From the NCBI GenBank assembly GCA_964235605.1, contig CAXSCR010000009.1, positions 1 through 64,000 on the forward strand: 64,000 bases of DNA. The letters run 5' to 3'. The stretch comes from DATCRE01 sp964235605. GTDB taxonomy: Bacteria > Bacteroidota > Bacteroidia > Cytophagales > Cyclobacteriaceae. Made by a program: the position numbers and the translations under genes. Below are positions 9,939 through 21,025 of this stretch, in pieces; the stretch's first letter is position 1, and each line of letters opens with the position of its first letter. Below the pieces are notes generated by a model. The model saw only the letters and a list, made by a program, of their open reading frames with translations, was not told the DNA's origin and ran no database searches.

Positions 9939-11137
9939 GTAGTGGTGACTCGTTCCTTGCATCGGCTTCAAGGCCTGTTTTCTCATCGGCTGTGGTACAA
10001 AATGTGATTGGAGAAGAGACTGGTCAATGCTTGTTTATTTTTCGAATAAAGTAAAGCAACATGCTATTGCCGGAAATCAGGTTAATTATAATTAGTCCTG
10101 CTTTGTCAAGTAATAAAAAATATTGGTCTGGATAAATTAAACAACACAGATCTAGTTCAAGTTGTTCAGCAGCTGATCTGACCCGCCGTGAGATAATTCA
10201 TCAGCGCTACGGTCTTGCGTTTTCTTTTAACTGCGGCGCTACCCACACATTTAACAAGGCTAAATATTTATTGCGGAAAGAGATGCTTTTGATCGGGCAT
10301 TATTGCAGTTATAATCAGTAAACATTTAAACAGTAACCTGACAAAGCAGGATCAGGCCCTTCAGTAAAACCGCGACGGTCCCCAATAAGATTTAGCTAAT
10401 TATAAGCGCTTCATACCACCAGTCAGGCACCTATGGTATTCGTATGCATGCCGAATATATTAATCACGCAAGTTGCCATTTTACTAAAATCGATTTAACA
10501 AAATCTATTTGTTTCGGAAATAAAAATAACGATTCCATGTTTTTCGTATTACTTTTTTTATATTTCCGCGCGATTACAAATTTAGAACGATTTAACGATG
10601 AGGAATTATTAACCTGCATCGGATCAACGAACAGGAGTAGCGTTCGATGTAATTTTGAACGCCACTGGAAAGCGATAAGATTCAATATTGTGAATGTTCG
10701 CCTCTGGGTATGCTCCAAAATTCTATCGAGCAAACCATAGACTTTATTTAAAAAGCATACTGGCAGAACAAATTTTTGTACAATTTAAAAGTATAATGCG
10801 TAAATATTAACCTGAACAAAGAATTTTACAAACGGCACATTCGCCCGCATCTTGTCTGATCAAACCATACGGAAAGAAGAATCTGATATCACATGCTATT
10901 GGTGCGAAGTACGCTTATTAAGAATGCCAAAATAATTGCAGACGAACAATTTACGATTAACCTACTAAACATAACCGAACCTAACCTAACCCTGATCTAT
11001 GCAAGAGAAAATTTACCATTCTACCTGATTTGAAAAAGCAAAAGCTAACAATGGTTGCACATTGCCAGCCTCCAAAATTACCGCCAGGCGGTAGTGTTTT
11101 GTCCGACTAAACATTCCAGAACAAAACTTTTCAAATT
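9939..11137. other. Long intergenic region upstream of susC holding an M1 element
   Basis: No convincing gene is present. The region holds the first copy of the M1 repeat (10093-10354). Overlapping open frames at 10444-10740 on both strands have non-protein-like composition and were not accepted. A susC promoter is expected near the right end but no clear TTTG/TAnnTTTG pair was identified. Confidence 0.5.
10093..10354. repeat. M1 MITE-like element, copy 1 (262 bp)
   Basis: The left end reads TAGTCCTGCTTTGTCAAG and the right end CCTGACAAAGCAGGATCA, giving a 13-bp perfect terminal inverted repeat (TCCTGCTTTGTCA). The interior matches M1 copy 2 (21624-21969) over most of its length, for example GGCTAAATATTTATTG, GAGATGCTTTTGATCGGGCA and CAGTAAA. 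It lacks the roughly 80-bp double-hairpin block present in copy 2. No protein is encoded. Confidence 0.8.
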
Positions 11138-14100
11138 ATGAAAAAGAAACGAATTGTTGATTTCATTAAAACGGCAATGAAAATCACTTTTTTTCAAACT
11201 ATCTTATCAATCATATTTATCTGCGTGGCCCTTGCTGGCAACATGAATGCAGAGATTCTCGACCGGAAAATAACTTTGTCTTCAAGACAGGAAGAAATTA
11301 GCCATTTGCTTAAAAGAATACAGAAAGCGGCTAGCGTACAATTCGTGTACAATCCCATCGCTATTCAGGTTTGCCGAAAAATATCGCTTCATGCTTCCAA
11401 TCAGCCTTTGAGTGAAGTTCTGGATGAAATTTTGTTAGTCAATAACATACATTACCGTGTAGTTAAAGATTGTATACTCTTGTTCAGTCAGGCAGATGAA
11501 AAGGCTACGAATACATCAGATGATAATGAAGCAGTGCGTTCCCTCAAAGAGGAGGCGATAGACTTTATAATTACAGGGAAAGTAACAGATGAATCAGGGC
11601 AAAGTATGCCGGGAGTAAGCATTATTCTAAAAGGTACTTCCATGGGAGTTTCTTCAGATGTTGATGGTAATTTTACATTAAATATTCCCGAGGCACAGAC
11701 CAACGGAGTGCTTATATTTTCATTCGTAGGATATATTTCTTCCGAAGTTGCGATCAACAGCCAAACTGTAATTAATTTTCAATTGAAGCCCGACGTTACT
11801 TCTTTGGGCGAGGTGGTTATTGTAGCCTATGGTGAGCAGCGTAAGAAAAATATGGTCGGTGCTAATTCATCGGTTAATGTATCTGAGTTAAAACAACCTG
11901 TATCGAATATTGGTACCATGCTGGCTGGTCGTATTGCAGGTATTGTTCAGGTGCAGCGAACTGGCGAACCGGGCAGAGATGCAGCCAATATCTGGATTCG
12001 TGGATTATCGAGCTGGCCGCAATACGGAGGTGTTAGTCCGCTTGTACTGATCGATGGCGTAGAAAGAAGTTTAGATAATGTTGATGCCCAAGATGTTGAA
12101 TCGTTTAACATTCTAAAAGACGCGTCAGCAACTGCTGTGTATGGTATGCGCGGTGCCAATGGCGTAATCCTGATTAAAACCAAGTCAGGCAAGGCAGGTA
12201 AAACATCCATTGTTGCAAACTACCTCCAGGGGGTTACGACATTTACCAAAATGCCTGAATTGGCCGATGGCCCTACTTTTATGCGGCTCACAAATGAAGC
12301 GCTTACCAATCACAACAAAAGTCCATTCTTTTCAAACGAACAAATTACGCGCACAGAAAGCGGTGAAGATCCTATGGTATATCCCAATGTTAACTGGTTT
12401 GATGCAGTGTTTAATAAGCATGCTTCAAACAGAAGGCTCAATCTGAACGCGAGTGGCGGAAATGAAAAAGCAAGGTATTATGTTTCTGCGGCGTACTATA
12501 ACGAAGATGGTTTTTTTAAAACAGATGCGCTGCAGCAATATAATTCAACCACCCGCTTTACGCGATATAACTTTACGTCAAACATCAATGTTGATGTAAC
12601 CAAAACAACAATTCTGGATTTGGGCATTCAGGGCTATGTATCTAATGTAAACTATCCAGGACAAGCTTCCGAAGACGTATTTGGGCAAATCATGATGACC
12701 TCTCCAGTCGCTTATCCAATTATGTACCCAGGCGGAATTGTACCCGGGCGTGAAGTTAACGGTGACTTTAGAAATCCGTATGCAGACATTTCACAACGCG
12801 GTTATCGCAATCAGTTCCGTAATCAGGTATATTCGAATATACGTGTAACACAAGATTTAAATTTTATTACACCAGGATTAAGCTTTACAAGTTTATTCAG
12901 TTTTGATGCCTACAACTGGCATGATATGTACCGCTTGAAACGTAAAGACACTTATTTTATTGATCCTATAAATCCAAGAAATCCAGATGGAACACTAAAC
13001 TTGAAGCAAACATATACATCAGGTAGTTCAGCGTTGAATTATTCGCGTGATCTTGGAGGCAATCGCAGGTTCTATTCAGAAAGTGCTATTAACTACCGCA
13101 AAACTTTTGGACAGCACTACGTCACCGGCATGCTTTTGTATAGCCAGACTGATTACACTAATAGTTCAGCTATAGATTTTACCGAATCAATTCCCTTTAG
13201 AAACAAAGGTATAGCGGGTCGTGTTACCTATGCATTGAAAGATCGTTATTTCCTTGAGGCTAACTTTGGTTATAATGGTTCCGAAAATTTCGCGCCCAAA
13301 AGAAGATATGGATTCTTTCCTTCTTATGGACTTGGATGGGTAGTCTCTGATGAAAATTTCTTTCAGTCTTTCAAATCGGCTATTCAGTTTTTTAAACTTC
13401 GTTTCTCTGATGGATTGGTGGGTATAGCAGGTGGTGGCCGCAGGTTTGGATACATCACTATACTTAGTAACGTTGGTCAACCCGGCTATGCTTATGGTAT
13501 GCCTGGCAGCACAACAGGGTATGGCGGAATTACTATTCAGGATTATGCTGTAGATGTAGGCTGGGCAACGTCCAGAAAAGTAACCTTGGTATAGAAATAC
13601 AAACGTTGAATTATTTGTCGCTAACAGTTGACTTTTGGAAGGAACGCAGAACAGACGTATTCTTACCGCGTGGTGCTGTTGCAGACATAGTAGGTCTATA
13701 CAACGATCCGTGGGGCAACTTTGGTATCATTGAAAACAAAGGAATAGACATTGCCCTCGTGTCCAAAGATCTTAAAGTTGGAGATGTGAGTATCGTTAGC
13801 CGTGTCAACTTTAATTACAATCGTGATAAAGTGATTGAAAATGATCAACCCCATCAGCTCTATCCGTGGTTAGAAAGGCGCGGAGAAAACGTATTGTCCT
13901 ATTGGGGCTATCAGGCAGAAGGTTTGTTTGTTGATCAGGATGATATTATCAACCACGCAAAACAAAACTGGGGCGAAGTATTGCCTGGCGACATTAAATA
14001 CAAAGACATGAATAACGATGGCAACATCGATAACCTTGATCAGGTAAAAATTGGCAGGGGTGATGTTCCACGAATTACCTATGGATTTGGTTTAAATCTA

Positions 14101-14556
14101 TTCTGGAAAAATTTTGATATAGGTACATTCTTTCAAGGTACATCACAGGCTGATCGTATGATTGGTGGATTTGGTGTCATGCCTTTTTCCGGAGGAAGTG
14201 GTGCAGGCAACGTATATGCAGTGGCAACCGATCGTTGGACAGTTGAAAATCCGAATCCCAATGCTACCTATCCGCGCCTGGCCTATGGATCCGAATATCA
14301 AAACAATACACAAGCCAGTTCATGGTGGGTACGTGATGTTAGTTTTCTTCGCCTGAAAACAGCGGAACTTGGTTATAGCCTTCCTGATCGTTTGTTCAAG
14401 GGTATAGGTCTGAGCAAAGCGCGAATTTATGTGATGGGTGTTAACCTGTTAACGTTTAGCAAATTTAAATTATGGGATCCGGAACTGAATACTTCAAATG
14501 GATCGAGATATCCCAATGTGCGGACTATTTCTGCTGGTATTAATGTTTCATTTTAA
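11138..14556 (+). pseudogene. susC: SusC/RagA family TonB-linked outer-membrane protein with STN domain, single frameshift
   Basis: A TonB-dependent oligosaccharide transporter split into two frames. The first (11138-13594, 818 residues) has an N-terminal hydrophobic segment, an STN signalling domain (about 50-118), a carboxypeptidase-regulatory-like domain (about 142-225; GVSIILKGTSMGVSSDVDGNF), the TonB plug (VQRTGEPGRDAANIWIRGLSS...YGMRGANGVILI) and much of the barrel. Its frame ends VGWATSRKVTLV. One base missing in the A-run at 13576-13579 restores SRKSNLGIEIQTLNYLSLTV and the rest of the barrel to 14556. SusD follows 11 bp later. STN-bearing SusC proteins normally signal to an anti-sigma factor; no FecI/FecR pair is in the window. 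A single A-run deletion in an otherwise well-conserved gene could be a sequencing error, so the gene may be functional in the cell. Confidence 0.9.
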
Positions 14557-14567
14557 ATCATGAATGT

Positions 14568-16433
14568 ATGTGTCTAGCAACTGTAAAAAAATATATACTG
14601 GCAACGACTCTTCTGCTGACAGGCTTTTCTTGTCAGGAGGGTTTTCTTGATCAGGTACCTGATGACCGGCTTACTGAAACCGACATCTTTATCAATTTGA
14701 ATAATACGGAAATGTATCTGGCCAATGTGTACAGCATGATACCCGATGAAGCGCAACAAAGATTTGTTGCAAATAATAATTCAGGGCCCTGGACGGGGGG
14801 TTCCAGTGAAGCTGAATATGCACCCTGGAGTACGGTTCCAAACGGAATCAATGTAGGCAATTGGAATGCGGCCAGTTACTGGGTTGGATCTTTATATGCC
14901 AGCTTTTATATAGGCATACGAAATGCGACTTACTTTATGCAGAATTCAAACTCCGACCGCTGCAGCAATTGTGAGGTTGAAAGAATTGAGCGATATAAGG
15001 CAGAAGCCAGAGCGCTGCGCGCACTTTATTATTACTACCTAATCAGAATGTTTGGCCCTGTTGTCATTACAGGCGATAAGCTTTTTGCACCTGATGTAAG
15101 TGTATCAGACCTTCAAATACCCCGAAGTTCTTTTGATGAATGCGTAGCGTATGTAGTAAGTGAATTTGAGAAAGCCGCAGAAGCACTTCCTGCTACACCC
15201 GTGGGAAATCTATACGGGCGAATGACACGCAGTATTGCATTGGCGTACAAACAAGAAATTTTAATTCTGGCTGCCAGCCCGCTGTTTAACGGCAATACAG
15301 ATTACGCAAGTATGGTGAATAAAGATGGCAAGCAATTAATCAGTCAGCAGTATGATGAAATCAAATGGCAAAAAGCGGCACAAGCTTCTAAAGCATATCT
15401 GGATGAATTTGTACCTGTTTATCATGAGCTCTTTAAAAAGAATGGCGCTTCGGGTAATTACAGTGCCTTCTTGTCTTGCCGCGATGTTTTGTTGCAAAGC
15501 TGGAATAAAGAATGGATCATGGGCAGGTCTAACTCAGGTGTTACCTCACTACAATATGAAGTGACGCCATATCATGCAGGAGCACCACAAGAGAGTCGGG
15601 GTGGCGGTGGTTTAGGAGCCACGCAGCAAATGGTTGACGCCTACTTTATGGCCAATGGCTTGAGCCCGATAACGGGTTATAATGATGACGGGTCACCCAT
15701 TGTTAATGGCGTGTCTGGGTTCAAAACGACAGGCTTTACATCGTTCCAGGCACCAGATGATACCCAAGCAAGAGAAACGTTTAATCAATGGGTTAATCGT
15801 GAGCCCCGCTTCTATGTAGGTATCACGTACAGTGGGCGACCCTGGCTTAACCCAGGTACAAGTGGATTGATTACCACTACTTATTATAAAGGGAACTCAG
15901 GAGCGAGCCAAAGTCAATGGGATTTTAGTCCGACGGGCTATAATTCAAGAAAGAACATTTACCCCGGAAGTTGGTACATAGGTAATAGAGCATTTTGCCT
16001 TTACCGCTTAGCACAAGTTTATTTAAACTATGCAGAAGCTTTAAATGAAGCGAGTTTTGGTCATCCTGATATTTTGTTTTACCTCAACCTTATTCGTGAA
16101 CGAGCTGGTATTCCAGGTTATGGTCAAACTGGCGATTTGCCTGTACCGACATCAAAGGAAGCCATGCGAGAAGCAATCCGAAAGGAGCGGCAAATAGAAT
16201 TTGCATTTGAAAATATGCGCTGGTTTGATGTACGCAGATGGAAGATTGCTGAGCAAACTGAAAGCGGTGCCATGTATGGCCTCAATATTCGCGAAGATCC
16301 ACCCGAATTTTATGAGCGGGTTGCCTTTGAAAACCGCGTGTTTGAACAGAAGCACTACCTGTTACCTTTACCTCAAAACGAGGTTCTGATTAATCTGGAA
16401 ATGGTACAAAATACCGGTTGGTCAGCAAAATAA
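14568..16433 (+). CDS. susD: SusD/RagB family outer-membrane nutrient-binding lipoprotein
   Basis: A 621-residue partner of SusC that binds oligosaccharides at the cell surface and acts as the lid of the transporter. It has a lipoprotein signal peptide with lipobox LLTGFSC, then the SusD N-terminal signature FLDQVPDDRLTETDIF. The helical TPR-like core contains RALRALYYYYLIRMFGPV and LYRLAQVYLNYAEALNEA, and the C-terminal RagB/SusD signature is REAIRKERQIEFAFENMRWF followed by DVRRWK. The length is slightly above the usual 500-600. It starts 11 bp after the SusC reading frame and stops 26 bp before the likely start of the next gene, consistent with one operon. The ligand is not predictable; neighbouring modules suggest a decorated plant or algal polysaccharide. 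Confidence 0.95.
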   Translation: MCLATVKKYILATTLLLTGFSCQEGFLDQVPDDRLTETDIFINLNNTEMYLANVYSMIPDEAQQRFVANNNSGPWTGGSSEAEYAPWSTVPNGINVGNWNAASYWVGSLYASFYIGIRNATYFMQNSNSDRCSNCEVERIERYKAEARALRALYYYYLIRMFGPVVITGDKLFAPDVSVSDLQIPRSSFDECVAYVVSEFEKAAEALPATPVGNLYGRMTRSIALAYKQEILILAASPLFNGNTDYASMVNKDGKQLISQQYDEIKWQKAAQASKAYLDEFVPVYHELFKKNGASGNYSAFLSCRDVLLQSWNKEWIMGRSNSGVTSLQYEVTPYHAGAPQESRGGGGLGATQQMVDAYFMANGLSPITGYNDDGSPIVNGVSGFKTTGFTSFQAPDDTQARETFNQWVNREPRFYVGITYSGRPWLNPGTSGLITTTYYKGNSGASQSQWDFSPTGYNSRKNIYPGSWYIGNRAFCLYRLAQVYLNYAEALNEASFGHPDILFYLNLIRERAGIPGYGQTGDLPVPTSKEAMREAIRKERQIEFAFENMRWFDVRRWKIAEQTESGAMYGLNIREDPPEFYERVAFENRVFEQKHYLLPLPQNEVLINLEMVQNTGWSAK

Positions 16434-16459
16434 AATTTAGACGAATAAGATTCTTGACT

Positions 16460-19090
16460 ATGAAGAAATATAACTATGCGGCAGGGATAGTAACCTGCCT
16501 TTTCGCAGGCTGCTTACTTACCCACGTTTCAGCGCAAAGTATTATTGCGAAAGGAGGAACGGTAACAGCAGAAAAGCCTGGTAATCCATCCAATGAACTG
16601 GTGGAAAAATTAGTTGATGATAATGCATCAACAAAATACCTAACCTTTAATGTAGCGCCACTATGGATACAATGGCAATGCAACAATCCTGAAATATTAA
16701 AAATCTATACATTGGTTTCTGCGAATGATGCGCCTGACCGTGATCCTAAAAACTGGACGGTGGCAGGATCGAATGACGGAAACAACTGGACCGTTCTGGA
16801 TACACGTACGGATGTATCGTTCTCATCCAGATACATGAACAAAACTTTTTTTGTAAACAATAATACGGCCTATACGTACTACCGGCTTAACATAAGCCTG
16901 ATGAATGGTGGTGGTCTTTTTCAATTGGCTGAATGGGGATTATTTGAAGGGGGAGCTCCAGCGGCACCAACCAATTTAAACGGTATATCATCTGGAAGTA
17001 ATGAGGTCTTACTTACCTGGACAGACAATACACCCATTGAGGAAAACTATGAAATTGAACGTTCTGATGATGGATTAACGTATACGAAAATTGCTACCGT
17101 AGACCCGCAGGTGGTTGAATATCTGGATGAAGATGCTGGCGTTAATAAAGTATATTATTACAGGGTACGTGCTGTAAATCCTAACGGTCAATCAACGTAT
17201 GCTACAAAGACCACCACTACGTTAGATCTCAATGGAACGTTTGAAGATTTAACCGATGATGGAGGAACGCTCTCCGTATCCAATGAAAATACCAGTAACG
17301 CAAACGAATCGTCTTCCAAGCTTATTGACAACGATCTCAATACGAAGTATCTCCTTCCTGGTGCTTTTACGGGCTATAATTTTTCATACCACTCAACTAA
17401 AGGTGAGGATCTTTATGTTACAAAATACACTTTAATATCCGGCAATGATGACCCCGGAAGAGATCCTAAATCATGGAAATTTGAAGGATCATCAAATGGG
17501 TCGTCATGGACTACGGTGGACACAAGAACAGAAGAACTATTTCCAAATCGTTCACAGGCACGTACGTTTCGCCTGGCCAGTCCTGCGCAGTATAGTTATT
17601 ACCGCATAAGTGTTACAGCAAACAATGGAAATACATCCATCATGGGGCAAATTACAGAATGGCAAATATGGGCCATCAATCCCGACATACCTTTAGCGCC
17701 AGATGCGTTGACCGCAGAGGCTATATCAAAAGTTGAAATTAAACTAAAGTGGAATGACAACGCGAGTGATGAAACAGGTTATCAGGTTGAGCGCTTAAGC
17801 AGCGAAGGAGTTTTTGTTTCCGTTAAGGAATTGCCAGCCAACACAATTACCTATACCGACAACGGCTTAACACCTGCCAAACGATATTATTATCGTGTTA
17901 GGGGTGTGGGAGAAAATGGTCTTACAGTACATTCCAATATGGCAACAGACTCTACATGGTATGATCCTAACTTGCCCCTACCACCTATAAACTTACAAGC
18001 TACTACCCTTAGCAACACGGCTGTTAATTTAACGTGGCAAGATAATTCAACGAATGAAACAGGTTTTAAAATTCAACGCTCTAAAGACGGCGTAGTGTAC
18101 AGTAACGTGGCGGCAGCATTAGATGCTGATGTAGAAAGTTATGAGGATAGTACACTTACACTTGCAACTCATTACTACTATAGAATTTTAGCTTTCAATG
18201 CGGCGGGCGATGCGCTTTTATATTCCAATACAGCAGAGGCAACAACAACGGGATCAAACGAGCCTCCAACCATGAACCAACTTTCTGATTATATTACTTG
18301 CAATTATCTTGATATTCAAAATATACCGGTCACAAATATTACGCCCGGCCCTGAGTCTTATCAGAAAACTTCACTTAGTGTTTCTTCTGACAATAATGAT
18401 TTATTTGAACAGCTAACCATCTCCCAGCCCGCAGAGGGAGCAGCAACATTTTCGTATAAACTTGCAACAAATTCTGTAGGCACGGCCAACGTTACAGTAA
18501 CCTTAAAAGATGATGGTGGCTCTTTAAATGATGGCAATGATACGTACGCATTAATGTTTAAGATTGAAGCCTATAAGCTGGATATCTTCGCCTCATCTGA
18601 TGAAGGAAATGTTATTAACAAAGGCGACATTATTCACTTACGATCATCATCAAGTTTAGCGCAACATTTTGAATGGGATGATGCACCTGGCATTTTAGAA
18701 GGTCAATCAACCGATGTGTTAACAGTAAGACCAACCCGTGGATATAATTATATAGTCACTGCTTCTACCGGTGATGGTTGTAAAGAAAGTACTTCTATCA
18801 TGATCCACATCAAAGGTGATTTTGGATTAGATGCAGCCAACGTCCTCACGCCTAACAATGATGGCAAGAATGATGTGTGGACCATCTGGAATCTTCATAC
18901 CTACCCAGGCAATGTTGTAAAAGTGTACGATATGTCAGGCCATGAAGTATTTAGTAAGAAGGATTATGCGAATGACTGGAACGGAACGTATCAGGGACAG
19001 GCGCTGGCCGATGGTGTGTACTATTACATTATTGAATTAGGTGGTGGTATCGGAACCGTGCGCGGCTCTCTAAGCATCATTAATGATTAA
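16460..19090 (+). CDS. Secreted discoidin-like/Fn3 protein with T9SS type B sorting domain
   Basis: A surface protein, 876 residues from the chosen start. The frame is open from 16418, but the ATG at 16460 gives a clean signal peptide (MKKYNYAAGIVTCLFAGCLL) and avoids overlap with SusD. Two F5/8 type C (discoidin)-like domains alternate with fibronectin type III domains: discoidin-1 about 30-165, Fn3 about 170-255, discoidin-2 about 260-405, then two Fn3 repeats (each with a WTDN, WNDN or WQDN motif and YYYRV/YYYRI). A cadherin/Ig-like stretch follows, and the gliding-motility-associated (type B) C-terminal domain begins near NVLTPNNDGKNDVW. No catalytic residues were seen. It is probably a substrate-binding adhesin of the SusCD locus. 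Type B cargo proteins generally need a PorP/SprF-family partner, and the next gene encodes one. Confidence 0.87.
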   Translation: MKKYNYAAGIVTCLFAGCLLTHVSAQSIIAKGGTVTAEKPGNPSNELVEKLVDDNASTKYLTFNVAPLWIQWQCNNPEILKIYTLVSANDAPDRDPKNWTVAGSNDGNNWTVLDTRTDVSFSSRYMNKTFFVNNNTAYTYYRLNISLMNGGGLFQLAEWGLFEGGAPAAPTNLNGISSGSNEVLLTWTDNTPIEENYEIERSDDGLTYTKIATVDPQVVEYLDEDAGVNKVYYYRVRAVNPNGQSTYATKTTTTLDLNGTFEDLTDDGGTLSVSNENTSNANESSSKLIDNDLNTKYLLPGAFTGYNFSYHSTKGEDLYVTKYTLISGNDDPGRDPKSWKFEGSSNGSSWTTVDTRTEELFPNRSQARTFRLASPAQYSYYRISVTANNGNTSIMGQITEWQIWAINPDIPLAPDALTAEAISKVEIKLKWNDNASDETGYQVERLSSEGVFVSVKELPANTITYTDNGLTPAKRYYYRVRGVGENGLTVHSNMATDSTWYDPNLPLPPINLQATTLSNTAVNLTWQDNSTNETGFKIQRSKDGVVYSNVAAALDADVESYEDSTLTLATHYYYRILAFNAAGDALLYSNTAEATTTGSNEPPTMNQLSDYITCNYLDIQNIPVTNITPGPESYQKTSLSVSSDNNDLFEQLTISQPAEGAATFSYKLATNSVGTANVTVTLKDDGGSLNDGNDTYALMFKIEAYKLDIFASSDEGNVINKGDIIHLRSSSSLAQHFEWDDAPGILEGQSTDVLTVRPTRGYNYIVTASTGDGCKESTSIMIHIKGDFGLDAANVLTPNNDGKNDVWTIWNLHTYPGNVVKVYDMSGHEVFSKKDYANDWNGTYQGQALADGVYYYIIELGGGIGTVRGSLSIIND

Positions 19091-19142
19091 TGGGAAGATC
19101 GATTATGGACTCAAATTAAGTTGAACCTAAACACCTTATGAA

Positions 19143-20054
19143 ATGAAATCATTACAAATAAAAAACAGCATTTACATCTTGCCAGTATTTGCACTGTTGC
19201 TAACGGCGCAGTCAGCCTTCTCACAATTGAGACCCTTTGGCGCTATATATTTTCAAAATCAATATCTGGCAAATCCTGCTTTTGCTGGTATCGATAAAGG
19301 GGTTACATTAAACGCAGGTTATCTCAGGCAATGGGCAACAGTGCCCGGCGCACCTAAAGCTGGCTATCTAACAGGTGCTTATCAGGTGAATGATAAGATG
19401 GGTGCAGGCATTTCAATATTTAATGAAGAAGCCGGATTGTTTGTACAAACTCGTATAGCAGTAACGTATGGATATCACATTGTTCTCAACGAAGAGCGCG
19501 GACGCAAATTGCATTTGGGACTTTCGGCTGGCTTTAGAAAGAGACGATTGGATGTGGACAACATAAATGGTGATCCGAATGATCCTACCTTGAATAATTA
19601 TAATAATAAGCCCTTATATGCTGACGCAGATTTCGGTGTTGTATTTACGGAAAAACGATTAACGGTTCAGGCAGTGTTGCCTAATATGCGAATGTTTTTT
19701 GAAAACATAGGAGATGGTGAAGCAGGGCAACCCACTTTCTTCACTGCAGTAAGTTATACTTTTAAACCTGGTGCAAGCCAATCGGTTGGTGTGGAACCTA
19801 AAGTTTGCTATCGGGGTGTAACGGGTTATAATAACTTGTTGGATGTTGGTGTTAACATTACATTTTTAGGGGAGACGCTTAATACTTTTATAATGTATCA
19901 TAGCACAAGGAGTGCCTCTTTCGGTGCCGGTTTAAAAGTAGCTTCAAAATTCAGATTAACAGGAACCTATTTAACAGGCGCAAAAGGCATGGGCATCTAC
20001 TCCCGTGATAATTTTGAATTTGGACTCCAGGTGCTATTAAATAACGAGAAATAA
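19143..20054 (+). CDS. PorP/SprF family type IX secretion membrane protein
   Basis: A 303-residue outer-membrane beta-barrel of the PorP/SprF family. It has a signal peptide (cleavage after QSAFSQ) and the family N-terminal signature (YFQNQYLANPAFAGIDKGVTL), then alternating amphipathic strands to the C-terminus. In Flavobacterium, members of this family are needed to secrete or anchor specific proteins with type B sorting domains. Its place 52 bp after a type B protein strongly suggests it is the dedicated partner of that protein. This is a paralogue of the core component rather than core porP/sprF itself, since no other T9SS core genes surround it. Confidence 0.9.
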   Translation: MKSLQIKNSIYILPVFALLLTAQSAFSQLRPFGAIYFQNQYLANPAFAGIDKGVTLNAGYLRQWATVPGAPKAGYLTGAYQVNDKMGAGISIFNEEAGLFVQTRIAVTYGYHIVLNEERGRKLHLGLSAGFRKRRLDVDNINGDPNDPTLNNYNNKPLYADADFGVVFTEKRLTVQAVLPNMRMFFENIGDGEAGQPTFFTAVSYTFKPGASQSVGVEPKVCYRGVTGYNNLLDVGVNITFLGETLNTFIMYHSTRSASFGAGLKVASKFRLTGTYLTGAKGMGIYSRDNFEFGLQVLLNNEK

Positions 20055-20077
20055 TTTAGCTTAAACAGAGATATTCT

Positions 20078-21025
20078 ATGAATAAAATATTTTTATCAAC
20101 AATAGCGCTTGGCTTGTGTTTGTTGGTTGCTTCTTCCTGTGAAGAAACAGGTGGAAATCCAACGGGCCACCCCGAAGGCCCGACCGATGATGATGCAATA
20201 CTTTATTTGGTAACGCCTCAGGCATCGATGAGAGAAACATGGGCCGATCATAATCTTGAAGTTGAAAGAGTGTATTACAATAAAGATGTGGCTGTATATT
20301 TTGACAGTAACGTACCAGAGTCTGCAAAGTGGCCATTTTTATTTATGTCCAAAGCATGGAATTATACAAAAGATCAATACGGCAATTTTAGTAAGGAGAA
20401 CAGACTGTATGTAGTATGCCACGGAGGAACTTACGATGGTAATTTTTCGGGTAATCACTTTGATGAAGCAACAGGCTATCGCAGCCTCTCAGATGTAAGC
20501 GGTGAACCATCAGACTGGTCAGACACCACCAACAAGGTTATGGATGGCCACATTCAAAATATGGCACGCATTGTAGAATCATCTTCTTACAGTTTAAAAG
20601 GATCACCTGCTTCTGAAATTTGGGGCGACAATAAGTGGGAAGAGATTTTTCAGTATGATGTATATAGTGGCCTGGCGATGACTGATAATGCGAATCGAAT
20701 CCATGACGAATACATAACAAAGACAGAAGATTTTCCACGAACAAATACATATTGGTTTAGAGACTGGTTTTATCCGATCTACGATGAACATGGCCACGGT
20801 GCAGTATTGGTTAATTTCTTTAAATTATTGTCTGAGAACTTTCCGAAGGATGGCGATACCTATAGCAGAAAAATGAATATGGGTGAGTTTATTCATTTCT
20901 GGAGTGGCGCGGCAGGAACTGACTTAAAAACGCTTGCCAACACCGCATTCGGAACAACTGACGACTGGAATAATGAACTAGCTAAAGCGAAAAAAGACTT
21001 TCCATCGGTTACTGCTTTGTATTGA
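20078..21025 (+). CDS. Lipoprotein of unknown family at the end of the utilisation operon
   Basis: A 315-residue lipoprotein with signal peptide and lipobox LLVASSC, starting 23 bp after the PorP/SprF gene. I do not recognise the family with certainty. Conserved-looking blocks are FLFMSKAWNYTKDQYGN, LYVVCHGGTYDGNFSG, MDGHIQNMARIVESSS, IWGDNKWEEIFQYDVYSG, RDWFYPIYDEHGHGAVLVNF and NMGEFIHFWSGAAGTDLKTL. The central and C-terminal blocks recall the layout of a metallopeptidase-like fold, but no intact HExxH is present, so any enzymatic role is unproven. A binding or inactive-peptidase role at the cell surface is possible. It is the last gene before the M2 element that starts 32 bp after its stop. 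Confidence 0.75.
   Translation: MNKIFLSTIALGLCLLVASSCEETGGNPTGHPEGPTDDDAILYLVTPQASMRETWADHNLEVERVYYNKDVAVYFDSNVPESAKWPFLFMSKAWNYTKDQYGNFSKENRLYVVCHGGTYDGNFSGNHFDEATGYRSLSDVSGEPSDWSDTTNKVMDGHIQNMARIVESSSYSLKGSPASEIWGDNKWEEIFQYDVYSGLAMTDNANRIHDEYITKTEDFPRTNTYWFRDWFYPIYDEHGHGAVLVNFFKLLSENFPKDGDTYSRKMNMGEFIHFWSGAAGTDLKTLANTAFGTTDDWNNELAKAKKDFPSVTALY

Noticed and set aside
10444..10740. Overlapping open frames of 98 and 89 codons on both strands
   Set aside because: The translations lack protein-like periodicity and mirror each other on opposite strands in AT-rich DNA; no family resemblance.
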